NCBI GenBank assembly: GCA_964633465.1
Contig: CAZWGB010000055.1
Location: 1-7,786 of the forward strand
DNA: 7,786 nt
Reading direction: 5' to 3'
Origin: DTSX01 sp964633465
GTDB taxonomy: Bacteria > Pseudomonadota > Gammaproteobacteria > Steroidobacterales > UBA11654
Made by a program: the position numbers and the translations under genes
Shown here: positions 1 through 5,651 of the stretch, one piece after another
How positions within the stretch are numbered: position 1 is the first letter of the stretch
Layout of the letters: every line of letters begins with the position of its first letter
Notes under the pieces: generated by a model
What the model saw: the letters and a program-made list of their open reading frames with translations, nothing else
Told to the model about the DNA's origin: nothing
Database searches by the model: none

Positions 1-306
1 TGAACCAACCAGATTGATCTCAATCTCAGCTGTCTTAAATTTAATCAGACCCGCTTCTTCTTGCTGAGACAAATGTATTGAAATCTGATCAAAAGTTAAT
101 CTTGGTCTTATTGAATATTCATTGAAAGTTAACCATTGAAAAGTTAGATCTTGATAATCAATGATGACAGTATTATTGGCATTTATGTATGTTGTTATTT
201 GATTCTTTAAATTTGGTATTTGTCTTGGCAGAAATGTGCTCAGTGCCACAATAGCTATCAGCACTATTGCAGCAAGAACTAAGCATATTTTTAATACTCG
301 CATCAT
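1..306 (-). CDS. yhdP: YhdP-like AsmA/DUF3971 envelope protein, N-terminal fragment
   Basis: Reading leftward from ATG at 306 the frame stays open for 102 codons to the window edge, so only the N-terminus is present. Residues about 8-27 form one hydrophobic segment (ICLVLAAIVLIAIVALSTFL), consistent with an N-terminal membrane anchor. The following part (PRQIPNL, then a short beta-rich stretch with FQWLTFN and RPRLTFDQISIHL) resembles the start of E. coli YhdP, a very large AsmA-like protein of the inner membrane and periplasm implicated in phospholipid transport to the outer membrane. A second ATG directly follows the first (303), so the start could be one codon later; neither has a clear Shine-Dalgarno sequence. 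It lies 81 nt downstream of rlmH on the same strand, so it may share that transcript. The family call is made on 102 residues from memory, so another AsmA-family member is possible. Confidence 0.62.
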   Translation of the reverse strand, partial: MMRVLKICLVLAAIVLIAIVALSTFLPRQIPNLKNQITTYINANNTVIIDYQDLTFQWLTFNEYSIRPRLTFDQISIHLSQQEEAGLIKFKTAEIEINLVGS

Positions 307-387
307 AGGAATTCAACGTCTAATTTTAAATATAAAACAGAATTTTCTCCTCTACTAATCATGAATCAAATATGGATTTATAATTTC
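307..387. other. Intergenic gap between rlmH and the YhdP-like gene
   Basis: This 81-nt AT-rich spacer is the largest gap in the leftward gene series. On the minus strand it contains an AGAGGAGA purine run (around 345-352) that looks like a ribosome binding site. The only reading frames after it close within a few codons, and the YhdP start lies about 40 nt further on, so it does not appear to serve that gene. A TATATT element lies nearby on the minus strand, but I found no convincing -35 partner. No hairpin followed by a T-run is evident. I therefore see neither a secure terminator for rlmH nor a secure promoter for the next gene. Confidence 0.4.
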
Positions 388-858
388 TTAACTACGGTGG
401 TACGGTTGCCCATCGAGAATGGTCCATGCTCTGTATATTTGCTCAGCTAAAATAACGGGAATCAATGCATGAGGAAGCGTCATTTTAGACAACGAAAGAT
501 GTTTGTTGGCGCGTTGATGTACAGCGTTAGAAAATCCATCGGGTCCACCAATCGCTAAGATGGGATTGATTGAATTCAGCAACCATTGATCCATCCAATT
601 TGAAAAATCTTTTGTGGAAAGTGTCTTTCCGCTTTCATCCATTACAATCAATGTGTCTTGGCAATTAATACGAGTTAATAATGATTCCCCTTCTTTTTGC
701 ACAGCATTTTCTATCGGGCTGTTCTTTTTGCGGTAAGAAAGAGGGATTGTGGTCAGCTTAAGGTTGATGTGAGCTGGTAGTCTTTTCTGATACGTTAAGA
801 AACTCTGTTTAAACCAGTCAGTTGATTTAGATGCAATCGCATAGATCTGGATTTTCAT
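388..858 (-). CDS. rlmH: 23S rRNA (pseudouridine1915-N3)-methyltransferase RlmH
   Basis: RlmH is a small SPOUT-fold enzyme that uses S-adenosylmethionine to methylate N3 of pseudouridine 1915 in helix 69 of 23S rRNA, acting on assembled 70S ribosomes. The 156-residue length matches the E. coli enzyme (155). The family landmarks are visible: the MKIQIYAIASK start, IGGPDGF near residue 103 (usually GGPEG), LSLSKMTLPH ending at His130, AEQIYRAW, and the C-terminal PYHRS. The residue four after His130 is Pro134, where E. coli has Arg in LPHPLVRV. The ATG overlaps the rsfS stop in an ATGA arrangement, indicating translational coupling. The rsfS-rlmH pairing is common in bacteria and fits a joint role on the large subunit. 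The family is clear; only the effect of the substitutions is uncertain. Confidence 0.96.
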   Translation of the reverse strand: MKIQIYAIASKSTDWFKQSFLTYQKRLPAHINLKLTTIPLSYRKKNSPIENAVQKEGESLLTRINCQDTLIVMDESGKTLSTKDFSNWMDQWLLNSINPILAIGGPDGFSNAVHQRANKHLSLSKMTLPHALIPVILAEQIYRAWTILDGQPYHRS

Positions 859-1199
859 TGCTCTGGCGCTTCTTCTCTAAAGCCGAGACTCCATAAGTCC
901 TCTAATTTATAGAATTCCCTGGTTTCTGCCAACATGATATGCACTATAATGTTTCCAAGATCGATCAACACCCATTGTGATCTTTCATAACCTTCGATAC
1001 CCAAAATTGAATGACCATCTTTTTTAACATTTTCAGCTATTTTGTCGGCAATTGAACGAACATGCCTAGATGAGTTACCAGTGGAAAAAATCATGTAATC
1101 ACTCACGTTGGTTAATGCAGAAACATTCAAATTATTAACAACATTTGCTTTCATATCATCAAGGGTGGTCAAGGTTAATTTCAAAAGATCTTTTTTCAT
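855..1199 (-). CDS. rsfS: Ribosomal silencing factor RsfS
   Basis: RsfS (YbeB/Iojap family) binds ribosomal protein uL14 on the 50S subunit and blocks joining with 30S, lowering translation during starvation or stationary phase. The 114 residues are close to the usual length (E. coli 105). The conserved core is present: DYMIFSTGNSSRHVRSIADKI from residue about 34, GYERSQWVLIDLGNIIVHIM from about 69, then the signature ETREFYKLEDLW near 93-104. The start at 1199 lies 6 nt after the holA stop, and its end overlaps rlmH by 4 nt, so it appears to be an internal cistron. nadD, which often precedes rsfS in proteobacteria, is not in this position. The assignment is secure. Confidence 0.97.
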   Translation of the reverse strand: MKKDLLKLTLTTLDDMKANVVNNLNVSALTNVSDYMIFSTGNSSRHVRSIADKIAENVKKDGHSILGIEGYERSQWVLIDLGNIIVHIMLAETREFYKLEDLWSLGFREEAPEQ

Positions 1200-1205
1200 C
1201 GATTC

Positions 1206-2219
1206 TTAAGCAGACTCAGTTGCTGCAAACATAAACAATAAAAGACCGATCTCTTCCCAAGGGCTGCCTAATTGAACTCCTTTAATAACCTTGTCAACTT
1301 TGCAAGCTTGTTGAACTAATTGATCCATTTTTTCCTTGGACTGATTGGCAAGATAGGATCCAATAATCTTTTGTTTGCTTGGCCAGATCTTGGCCTTTTG
1401 CATTGATTGTTTTACTGATAAACCATTATCAATGTCCAACGAGGCATCCATCAAGTTTTTAATTTCCCAATACAACACAGCGAGCATTTGTTCCGGTCGC
1501 ATGCCTTCGCTTTTCAAACGTTCAAAAATACGATGTACTCTTTCAGGTTTCCTCATAATTGCTGCTTCAGTCAATTGAAACAATTCAAAGTGTGCCCCGT
1601 CTGCCACGCATTGAGAAACATCTTCCATAACCACCCTTCCTGTAACTTCCATCATTAACAAACGTTCAATTGATTGCTTAGCTACAATTAAGTTGCCCTC
1701 AGTTAGGGCCACAAACATTTCCAATGCATCACGATCTATACCCAAATCATAGGCTTTCAATCTACTTTGTAACCAGCCTGGAAATTGAGAAGGGTATACT
1801 TTTGGGCAGTCAATGACAATTGCATGCTTGAAAAGTGCTTTCACCCATTTTGTTTGTTTTGTGCTTTTTTCAAGCTTACCTGCAACCACTACAAGCAAAA
1901 CATCTTCAGGTAGATTAGCAATTAAGTTTGTGATTGATTCTGAACCCTTTTTCCCTGGCTTGGAACTGGGAATGTGAATTTCTACAAACTGCTTGCCTCC
2001 AAACAGAGACTGATTTTTGAAACAATTATCAATTTCATTCCAATTAAACTGTCCTGAAACCGTATAGCTAGTCTTATCAATGTAATCGTTTCTGCTTGCT
2101 GCCTGTCTGATTGCATCTATGGACTCAATGATCAATAAATCTTCAACACCAGAGATAAAATAAGTTGAATGAAAGGTCTTGGCTAGATGATTGGCCAATT
2201 CATTACATGAGATTTTCAA
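1206..2219 (-). CDS. holA: DNA polymerase III subunit delta HolA (TTG start)
   Basis: HolA is the delta subunit of the clamp loader. It contacts the beta sliding clamp and opens the ring so that the loader can place it on primed DNA. The 337 residues compare with 343 in E. coli. The sequence fits along its length: an N-terminal AAA+-like domain opening with YFISGVEDLLIIESIDAIRQ at about 20-39 and continuing with SLFGGKQFVEIHIP, a middle domain with LTEGNLIVAKQSIERL around 172-187, and a C-terminal collar domain containing FELFQLTEAAIM and LAVLYWEIKNL. The start is TTG at 2219, overlapping the upstream TGA as TTGA. No in-frame ATG occurs until about residue 188, and an in-frame stop lies a few codons upstream. 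An AAGGGG motif 8 nt ahead supports this start. nadD, its frequent downstream neighbour, is absent here. Confidence 0.95.
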   Translation of the reverse strand: MKISCNELANHLAKTFHSTYFISGVEDLLIIESIDAIRQAASRNDYIDKTSYTVSGQFNWNEIDNCFKNQSLFGGKQFVEIHIPSSKPGKKGSESITNLIANLPEDVLLVVVAGKLEKSTKQTKWVKALFKHAIVIDCPKVYPSQFPGWLQSRLKAYDLGIDRDALEMFVALTEGNLIVAKQSIERLLMMEVTGRVVMEDVSQCVADGAHFELFQLTEAAIMRKPERVHRIFERLKSEGMRPEQMLAVLYWEIKNLMDASLDIDNGLSVKQSMQKAKIWPSKQKIIGSYLANQSKEKMDQLVQQACKVDKVIKGVQLGSPWEEIGLLLFMFAATESA

Positions 2220-2473
2220 ATAACCATCCCCTTGATTTCAATTGCTTCAGCTTCAAGCAAGATTGGTATGTCTTCTTCAATCGGATACAGCAATGTTTTA
2301 GCAGCATTAATAAGTGCCTTGGATTGCGTTTTTTCAGCTATTGAACCATCCAGTTTTCTGAGGTTGCTGTTAGCAATTTCAGCATTGATGAAATCTAGTT
2401 GTTTAGACGTAGCTATACTCAATTTTTCTCTGGTAACAGGACAGCAAATAATGTTTAGCAAGTTTGGGTCCAT
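2216..2473 (-). CDS. Trm112-like / UPF0434 family small protein
   Basis: This 85-residue protein has both ends of the bacterial Trm112-like (YcaR) family: MDPNLLNIICCPVTREKL at the N-terminus and LLYPIEEDIPILLEAEAIEI at the C-terminus. In archaea and eukaryotes Trm112 is a small partner that activates several methyltransferases acting on tRNA, rRNA and release factors; the role of most bacterial members is unsettled. E. coli YcaR (60 residues) carries a CPxC-type zinc site. Here the N-terminal motif is CCPVT (Cys10, Cys11) and there are no further cysteines, so a classical four-cysteine site cannot form. The central insert (around residues 27-60) is typical of a longer subgroup I recall from xanthomonads. 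The gene starts 3 nt after the yidD stop and overlaps holA by 4 nt, so it is an internal cistron. No methyltransferase partner is adjacent. Confidence 0.85.
   Translation of the reverse strand: MDPNLLNIICCPVTREKLSIATSKQLDFINAEIANSNLRKLDGSIAEKTQSKALINAAKTLLYPIEEDIPILLEAEAIEIKGMVI
2228..2233 (-). promoter_or_regulatory. Ribosome binding site of holA
   Basis: On the minus strand AAGGGG lies 8 nt before the TTG start of holA, inside the last codons of the Trm112-like gene. It is one of the few recognisable Shine-Dalgarno sequences in the window, and it decides the start of holA, because no ATG is available in that frame near the N-terminus. Confidence 0.7.
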
Positions 2474-2476
2474 TCT

Positions 2477-2731
2477 TTAGGGCTTTTTGAGACGAGTGAT
2501 AAATTGAAACTGCTCAGGAACAGGATCATGGCCAAAGGCAAATAAGGGATTGCAACGGAGAATTCTGGTTAGTGCTAGGTATATGCCTTTGAAAAATCCA
2601 AAACGATCCAATGCTTCCATCGCATATTGGGAACAGGTTGGCTGAAATCGACAAGTTGGTTTAAAAAAAGGAGATATGAGCCTTTGGTAAGCTTTTATGA
2701 CTGATTTTGTTAGTTTCTCTGGAATAGACAT
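2477..2731 (-). CDS. yidD: Membrane protein insertion efficiency factor YidD
   Basis: YidD is a small inner-membrane-associated protein that improves insertion of proteins handled by the YidC insertase. At 84 residues it matches E. coli (85). The family core is clear: AYQRLISPFFKPTCRFQPTCSQYAMEAL at 14-41 with Cys27 and Cys33, an amphipathic N-terminal helix before it, GFFKGIYLALTRILRCNP at 45-62 with Cys60, and the terminal DPVP at 69-72. The stretch before DPVP usually reads like HPGGY; here it is FAFGH. The usual location is between rnpA and yidC near the origin, but here it sits 12 nt after sufE and 3 nt before the Trm112-like gene. No Shine-Dalgarno sequence is obvious, so translation may depend on coupling. 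Confidence 0.95.
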   Translation of the reverse strand: MSIPEKLTKSVIKAYQRLISPFFKPTCRFQPTCSQYAMEALDRFGFFKGIYLALTRILRCNPLFAFGHDPVPEQFQFITRLKKP

Positions 2732-2743
2732 AGATGTATAAGA

Positions 2744-3202
2744 TCAGCTCATATCTGTTTTATGTTGTTGGCTTAAGACCATATTTCTAGCATCATTTTT
2801 GATTTTTTTCAGCATTACATTCAAACCGTTATTCCGTGTTGGACTCAAATGCTCATCCAAGCCAATCATAGATACAAAGGTCGGATTTGTTTCAACAATA
2901 TCGCTGGGATCTTTTTGGTTGTAAATCCTCAACAATAAAGCTATCAATCCGGAGACTATGGCAGAATCACTAATCGCTTGGCAAACAAACACGTTGTTCT
3001 TTAACTCTGTTTTGAACCAGACCTGTGATTGACAACCATGAACTTTATTCTCTTCAATTTTCCATTCATCTGGGAATGAAGCTAATTGCTTACCAAGATC
3101 AATAATATATTCATATCGATCCATCCAACTGTCAAATATCTCAAATTCTTGTGATATCTCCAGTTCAATTTCTTTAACTGATTTCAGTTGCAATGTGCTC
3201 AT
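2744..3202 (-). CDS. sufE: SufE family sulfur acceptor / cysteine desulfuration protein
   Basis: SufE-type proteins take persulfide sulfur from a cysteine desulfurase (SufS or CsdA) onto a conserved cysteine and pass it to the Fe-S scaffold in the cytoplasm. The 152 residues (E. coli SufE 138, CsdE 147) include FDSWMDRYEYIIDLGKQL at 23-40, the acceptor motif VHGCQSQVW with Cys57, a central DSAIVSGLIALLLRIYNQKDP segment, and the C-terminal LSPTRNNGLNVML. These identify the family; SufE and CsdE cannot be separated from sequence alone. No sufS, sufBCD or csdA is in the window, so partners must be encoded elsewhere. It follows cysS by 9 nt and precedes yidD by 12 nt. The start lies at the end of an (AT)5 tract and has no Shine-Dalgarno sequence. 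Confidence 0.93.
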   Translation of the reverse strand: MSTLQLKSVKEIELEISQEFEIFDSWMDRYEYIIDLGKQLASFPDEWKIEENKVHGCQSQVWFKTELKNNVFVCQAISDSAIVSGLIALLLRIYNQKDPSDIVETNPTFVSMIGLDEHLSPTRNNGLNVMLKKIKNDARNMVLSQQHKTDMS

Positions 3203-3211
3203 ATATATATT

Positions 3212-4582
3212 TTAATCCAAAAACTTCCATTCTGTTCCATCAGGACGATCTTCTATGATCACACCAGAACGCACTAACTTGTTTCTGATCTTGTCTGCCT
3301 CACTAAAATTTTTACTGGCTCTTGCTAATTCTCTTTGCTTGATCATAGCTTCAATTTCCTTAGAGGAAAGGGAGTCATTGTCGCCAGATTTAAACCATTG
3401 GTCAGGCGTTGACTGCAACAGTCCCAACAAATTGCTAGAAGCTTTAAGATTTGATGTCAAAACAATCAATTTCTCTTTATCTTTAGTGCTGTTAATCTCT
3501 TTGGCTATTTTGAACAACTCAGCCAATGCCATCGGGGTATTAAGATCATCGCAGAGCGCTTGCAGAACCTGCTCAGATGGCTGACCTTCAAGATCATTAT
3601 TGGGACAAGATTGAAGTGCTCTATAGAGTCGATCCAGTTTTTTCTTAGATTCTGACAGGAGATCATCACTCCAATTAATTAACTGACGGTATTGGGTACT
3701 TAACAATGCGAGTCTAATGGTCTCGCCGGAAGAATGACTGAGAAGATCTCTAACTAATAAAATATTACCTTCCGATTTTGACATTTTTGTTTTTTTAAAG
3801 TCTACAAGTCCATGATGTACCCAGTAGTTACAAAAATTCTTTCCCAGATGGCTGCACATACTTTGTGCTAATTCATTTTCATGGTGGGGAAAAATTAAAT
3901 CACTGCCACCACCATGTATATCGATGGTTTCCCCAAGGTAACTCTTTGCCATCGTAGAGCACTCCAAGTGCCATCCAGGCCTGCCAAAACCCCATGGACT
4001 TTCCCATCCAGGAAGATCAGATGTTGAAGGCTTCCAGAGTACAAAATCACTTGGATTGTTTTTATAAGTGGCGATCTCCACTCGTGAACCAGAGATTAAA
4101 TCCTCCTGTTTCCTGTTGGACAATTGACCGTAAGCTGGAAAAGAATCAACACTAAATAACACATGTTCGTCCTTGACGTAGGCGTGGTCAGTTGACAAAA
4201 GCTTGGCTATCATTTCTATCATTTGAGCGACATGGGCAGTTGCTCTAGGCTCAATATCAGGCTCGTGGACTCCTAGAGCCTTAATGTCTTCTTGGTAAAT
4301 ATCTGTATACCTTTGAGTGATGGTATCAATGCCAGTTTCTTCTTCCTTAGCTGCCTGATAAATTTTATCGTCAAGATCAGTGATATTTCGGACATAAGTA
4401 AGCTCATAATTCATCCTCAATAACTTGGCCAAAACATCGAAAATAACTGGGCCTCGTGCATTACCAATGTGTGGAGAGCTATAGACTGTCGGTCCACAAA
4501 CATACATCGAAACTCGATTGGCATTAATCGGCTCGAAGTCTTCCTTTTTACCAGAAAAAGTGTTGTATAGTTTTATTTTCAT
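3212..4582 (-). CDS. cysS: Cysteinyl-tRNA synthetase CysS
   Basis: CysS is the class I aminoacyl-tRNA synthetase that activates cysteine with ATP and charges tRNA-Cys. Its 456 residues match the E. coli length (461). The Rossmann domain begins with MYVCGPTVYSSPHIGNARGP, containing Cys29 and the HIGN signature (38-41). The second class I signature KMSKS lies at 266-270. Zinc ligands that read out the cysteine thiol are visible as Cys29, Cys208 (HLEC), His233 and Glu237 (PHHENE). Helical anticodon-recognition domains follow, ending with KIRNKLVRSGVIIEDRPDGTEW. The ATG at 4582 gives the standard N-terminus. It is the first gene of a seven-cistron run, and its promoter should lie in the 127-nt divergent gap. 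No Shine-Dalgarno sequence stands at normal spacing; the nearest purine run (GGAAAGAG) is about 19 nt away. Confidence 0.98.
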   Translation of the reverse strand: MKIKLYNTFSGKKEDFEPINANRVSMYVCGPTVYSSPHIGNARGPVIFDVLAKLLRMNYELTYVRNITDLDDKIYQAAKEEETGIDTITQRYTDIYQEDIKALGVHEPDIEPRATAHVAQMIEMIAKLLSTDHAYVKDEHVLFSVDSFPAYGQLSNRKQEDLISGSRVEIATYKNNPSDFVLWKPSTSDLPGWESPWGFGRPGWHLECSTMAKSYLGETIDIHGGGSDLIFPHHENELAQSMCSHLGKNFCNYWVHHGLVDFKKTKMSKSEGNILLVRDLLSHSSGETIRLALLSTQYRQLINWSDDLLSESKKKLDRLYRALQSCPNNDLEGQPSEQVLQALCDDLNTPMALAELFKIAKEINSTKDKEKLIVLTSNLKASSNLLGLLQSTPDQWFKSGDNDSLSSKEIEAMIKQRELARASKNFSEADKIRNKLVRSGVIIEDRPDGTEWKFLD

Positions 4583-4709
4583 TAAAATAGTTTAAATACT
4601 CTTTCCAAAGTTATAATACCTAATGTTCAAACAAGATACTGAGGTTCATTCAGTGAAAGCAAAAAATATTTACTCTCAGAGAACCAACCAAACCGCAGAC
4701 TAAGCCATA
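4583..4709. promoter_or_regulatory. Divergent intergenic region between cysS and the oxygenase gene
   Basis: This 127-nt AT-rich gap separates two gene sets read away from each other, so it should hold promoters for both. On the plus strand a perfect TATAAT -10 box is at 4612-4617, which would give an RNA start near 4624 and a leader of about 85 nt. On the minus strand TATTAT (4613-4618) or TATAAC (4610-4615) covers nearly the same bases and could be the -10 box for cysS. No good TTGACA-like -35 element is spaced correctly on either strand. A 5-bp inverted repeat (ACTGA/TCAGT, 4638-4642 and 4650-4654, 7-nt loop) lies in the predicted plus-strand leader; it is short enough to be chance. I saw no T-box or known riboswitch pattern. 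Confidence 0.5.
4612..4617 (+). promoter_or_regulatory. Candidate -10 box for the oxygenase-transporter operon
   Basis: A consensus TATAAT lies 92 nt before the oxygenase ATG. The best upstream hexamers at 15-17 nt spacing (TTTAAA, GTTTAA, AGTTTA) match TTGACA poorly, so the promoter is either weak, activator-dependent or a chance match in AT-rich DNA. Its position inside the only divergent gap of the window is the main support. Confidence 0.4.
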
Positions 4710-5639
4710 ATGGATTCGATCACAGAAATCAGCTTCGATCTTTGGAAGAAGGATCCAGAACAATTTGCCCATTTGTTTGGCAATAGTCTGAGATCCATGG
4801 GCTTTTGTGGAGTTACCAATCACCCTATAACCAAAGATTTGGTTGACGATTCAATTGCTCTATTCAAAGAATTTTTTGAGCAGTCCACAGTTTTAAAAAT
4901 GAAGTATTTTGATAAAAATATCGGTGGAGCAAGAGGCTATACACCCTATAAAATTGAAACTCCAAAGGACGGTGAACACGCAGATCTAAAGGAATTTTGG
5001 CAAATGGGAAGAGATCTGCCAGAAGAACATCCATACAAACAATTTATGTTCGACAATTGCTTCGTTTCTGAAATGCCAAAATTTAAAAGCAAAACTCAAA
5101 AGTTGTTTAAAGAGTTTGATCGATTTGGCAAACAATTGATGCAAGCGGTAAGCATCCATTTGAATCTTGATTCAAATTATTTTGATGGATTTATTCATGA
5201 AGGAAACAGTGTATTACGTGCCATTCATTACCCACCCATAATTTCGAAAGAAATGGGTGATCGCTCTGGGGCTCACGGCGATATTAATTTAATAACACTA
5301 TTGATAGGCGGTCATAAACCTGGTTTAGAAATACTTAAAGATAATAAATGGATTCCAGCTGACTCTGGACAAGAAACTATCCTCTGCAACGTTGGTGATA
5401 TGTTGGAACGTTTCACCAACAATCAATTACCTTCTGCAATTCACAGAGTTACATCTGATTCTGATAAAATTAAAAATACTTCCCGATACTCCATACCTTT
5501 TTTCCTCCATCCTAATCCAGATTGGCTCATTGAAACATTGGCATCTTGCATCGATGAAGCAAATCCCAATCTTTATAAAGAAAGTATTTTGGCTGATGAT
5601 TTTCTTCAACAACGTTTATATGAGATAAAACTTTTGTAA
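4710..5639 (+). CDS. 2-oxoglutarate/Fe(II)-dependent oxygenase, isopenicillin N synthase-like
   Basis: This 309-residue protein has the layout of the IPNS-like non-heme iron oxygenases: an N-terminal region (1-100, with SMGFCGVTNHPI at 29-40) and a C-terminal jelly-roll domain. The iron facial triad is visible as His189-x-Asp191 (GAHGDIN) and His245 (SAIHRV). Arg259-x-Ser261 (TSRYSIPFF) is the pair that normally grips the 2-oxoglutarate carboxylate, so the enzyme looks intact. Such enzymes usually couple decarboxylation of 2-oxoglutarate to hydroxylation or another oxidation of a small molecule in the cytoplasm. Sequence does not reveal the substrate; relatives are often loosely named 2-oxobutyrate oxidase. 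The ATG at 4710 is the first available, because an in-frame TAA lies at 4701-4703; no Shine-Dalgarno sequence is seen. It ends 12 nt before a nucleoside transporter gene, apparently the same operon, which hints at a nucleoside or base substrate. Confidence 0.9.
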   Translation: MDSITEISFDLWKKDPEQFAHLFGNSLRSMGFCGVTNHPITKDLVDDSIALFKEFFEQSTVLKMKYFDKNIGGARGYTPYKIETPKDGEHADLKEFWQMGRDLPEEHPYKQFMFDNCFVSEMPKFKSKTQKLFKEFDRFGKQLMQAVSIHLNLDSNYFDGFIHEGNSVLRAIHYPPIISKEMGDRSGAHGDINLITLLIGGHKPGLEILKDNKWIPADSGQETILCNVGDMLERFTNNQLPSAIHRVTSDSDKIKNTSRYSIPFFLHPNPDWLIETLASCIDEANPNLYKESILADDFLQQRLYEIKLL

Positions 5640-5651
5640 AATGGTCTCTAC

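Noticed and set aside
345..352. Shine-Dalgarno-like purine run (AGAGGAGA, minus strand) in the gap between rlmH and the YhdP-like gene, suggesting a small gene
   Set aside because: No ATG, GTG or TTG follows at suitable spacing, and the frames close after a few codons.
1375..1578. 67-codon plus-strand frame inside holA
   Set aside because: It is a shadow of a well-matched HolA coding region and no ribosome binding site or homology is apparent.
2232..2480. 82-codon plus-strand frame covering the whole Trm112-like gene
   Set aside because: It mirrors a recognised family on the minus strand, has no known motifs and lies inside a closely packed minus-strand operon.
3255..3584. 109-codon plus-strand frame inside cysS
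   Set aside because: It is antisense to the conserved C-terminal region of CysS; its hydrophobic composition is what an antisense frame of such helices gives.
4638..4654. Inverted repeat ACTGA/TCAGT as an operator or attenuator
   Set aside because: A 5-bp stem with a 7-nt loop is expected by chance at this frequency, and no T-run follows it.
5392..5628. Two overlapping frames (plus 5392-5628, minus 5427-5612) inside the oxygenase gene
   Set aside because: Both overlap the jelly-roll domain carrying His245 and Arg259, which is clearly the real coding frame.
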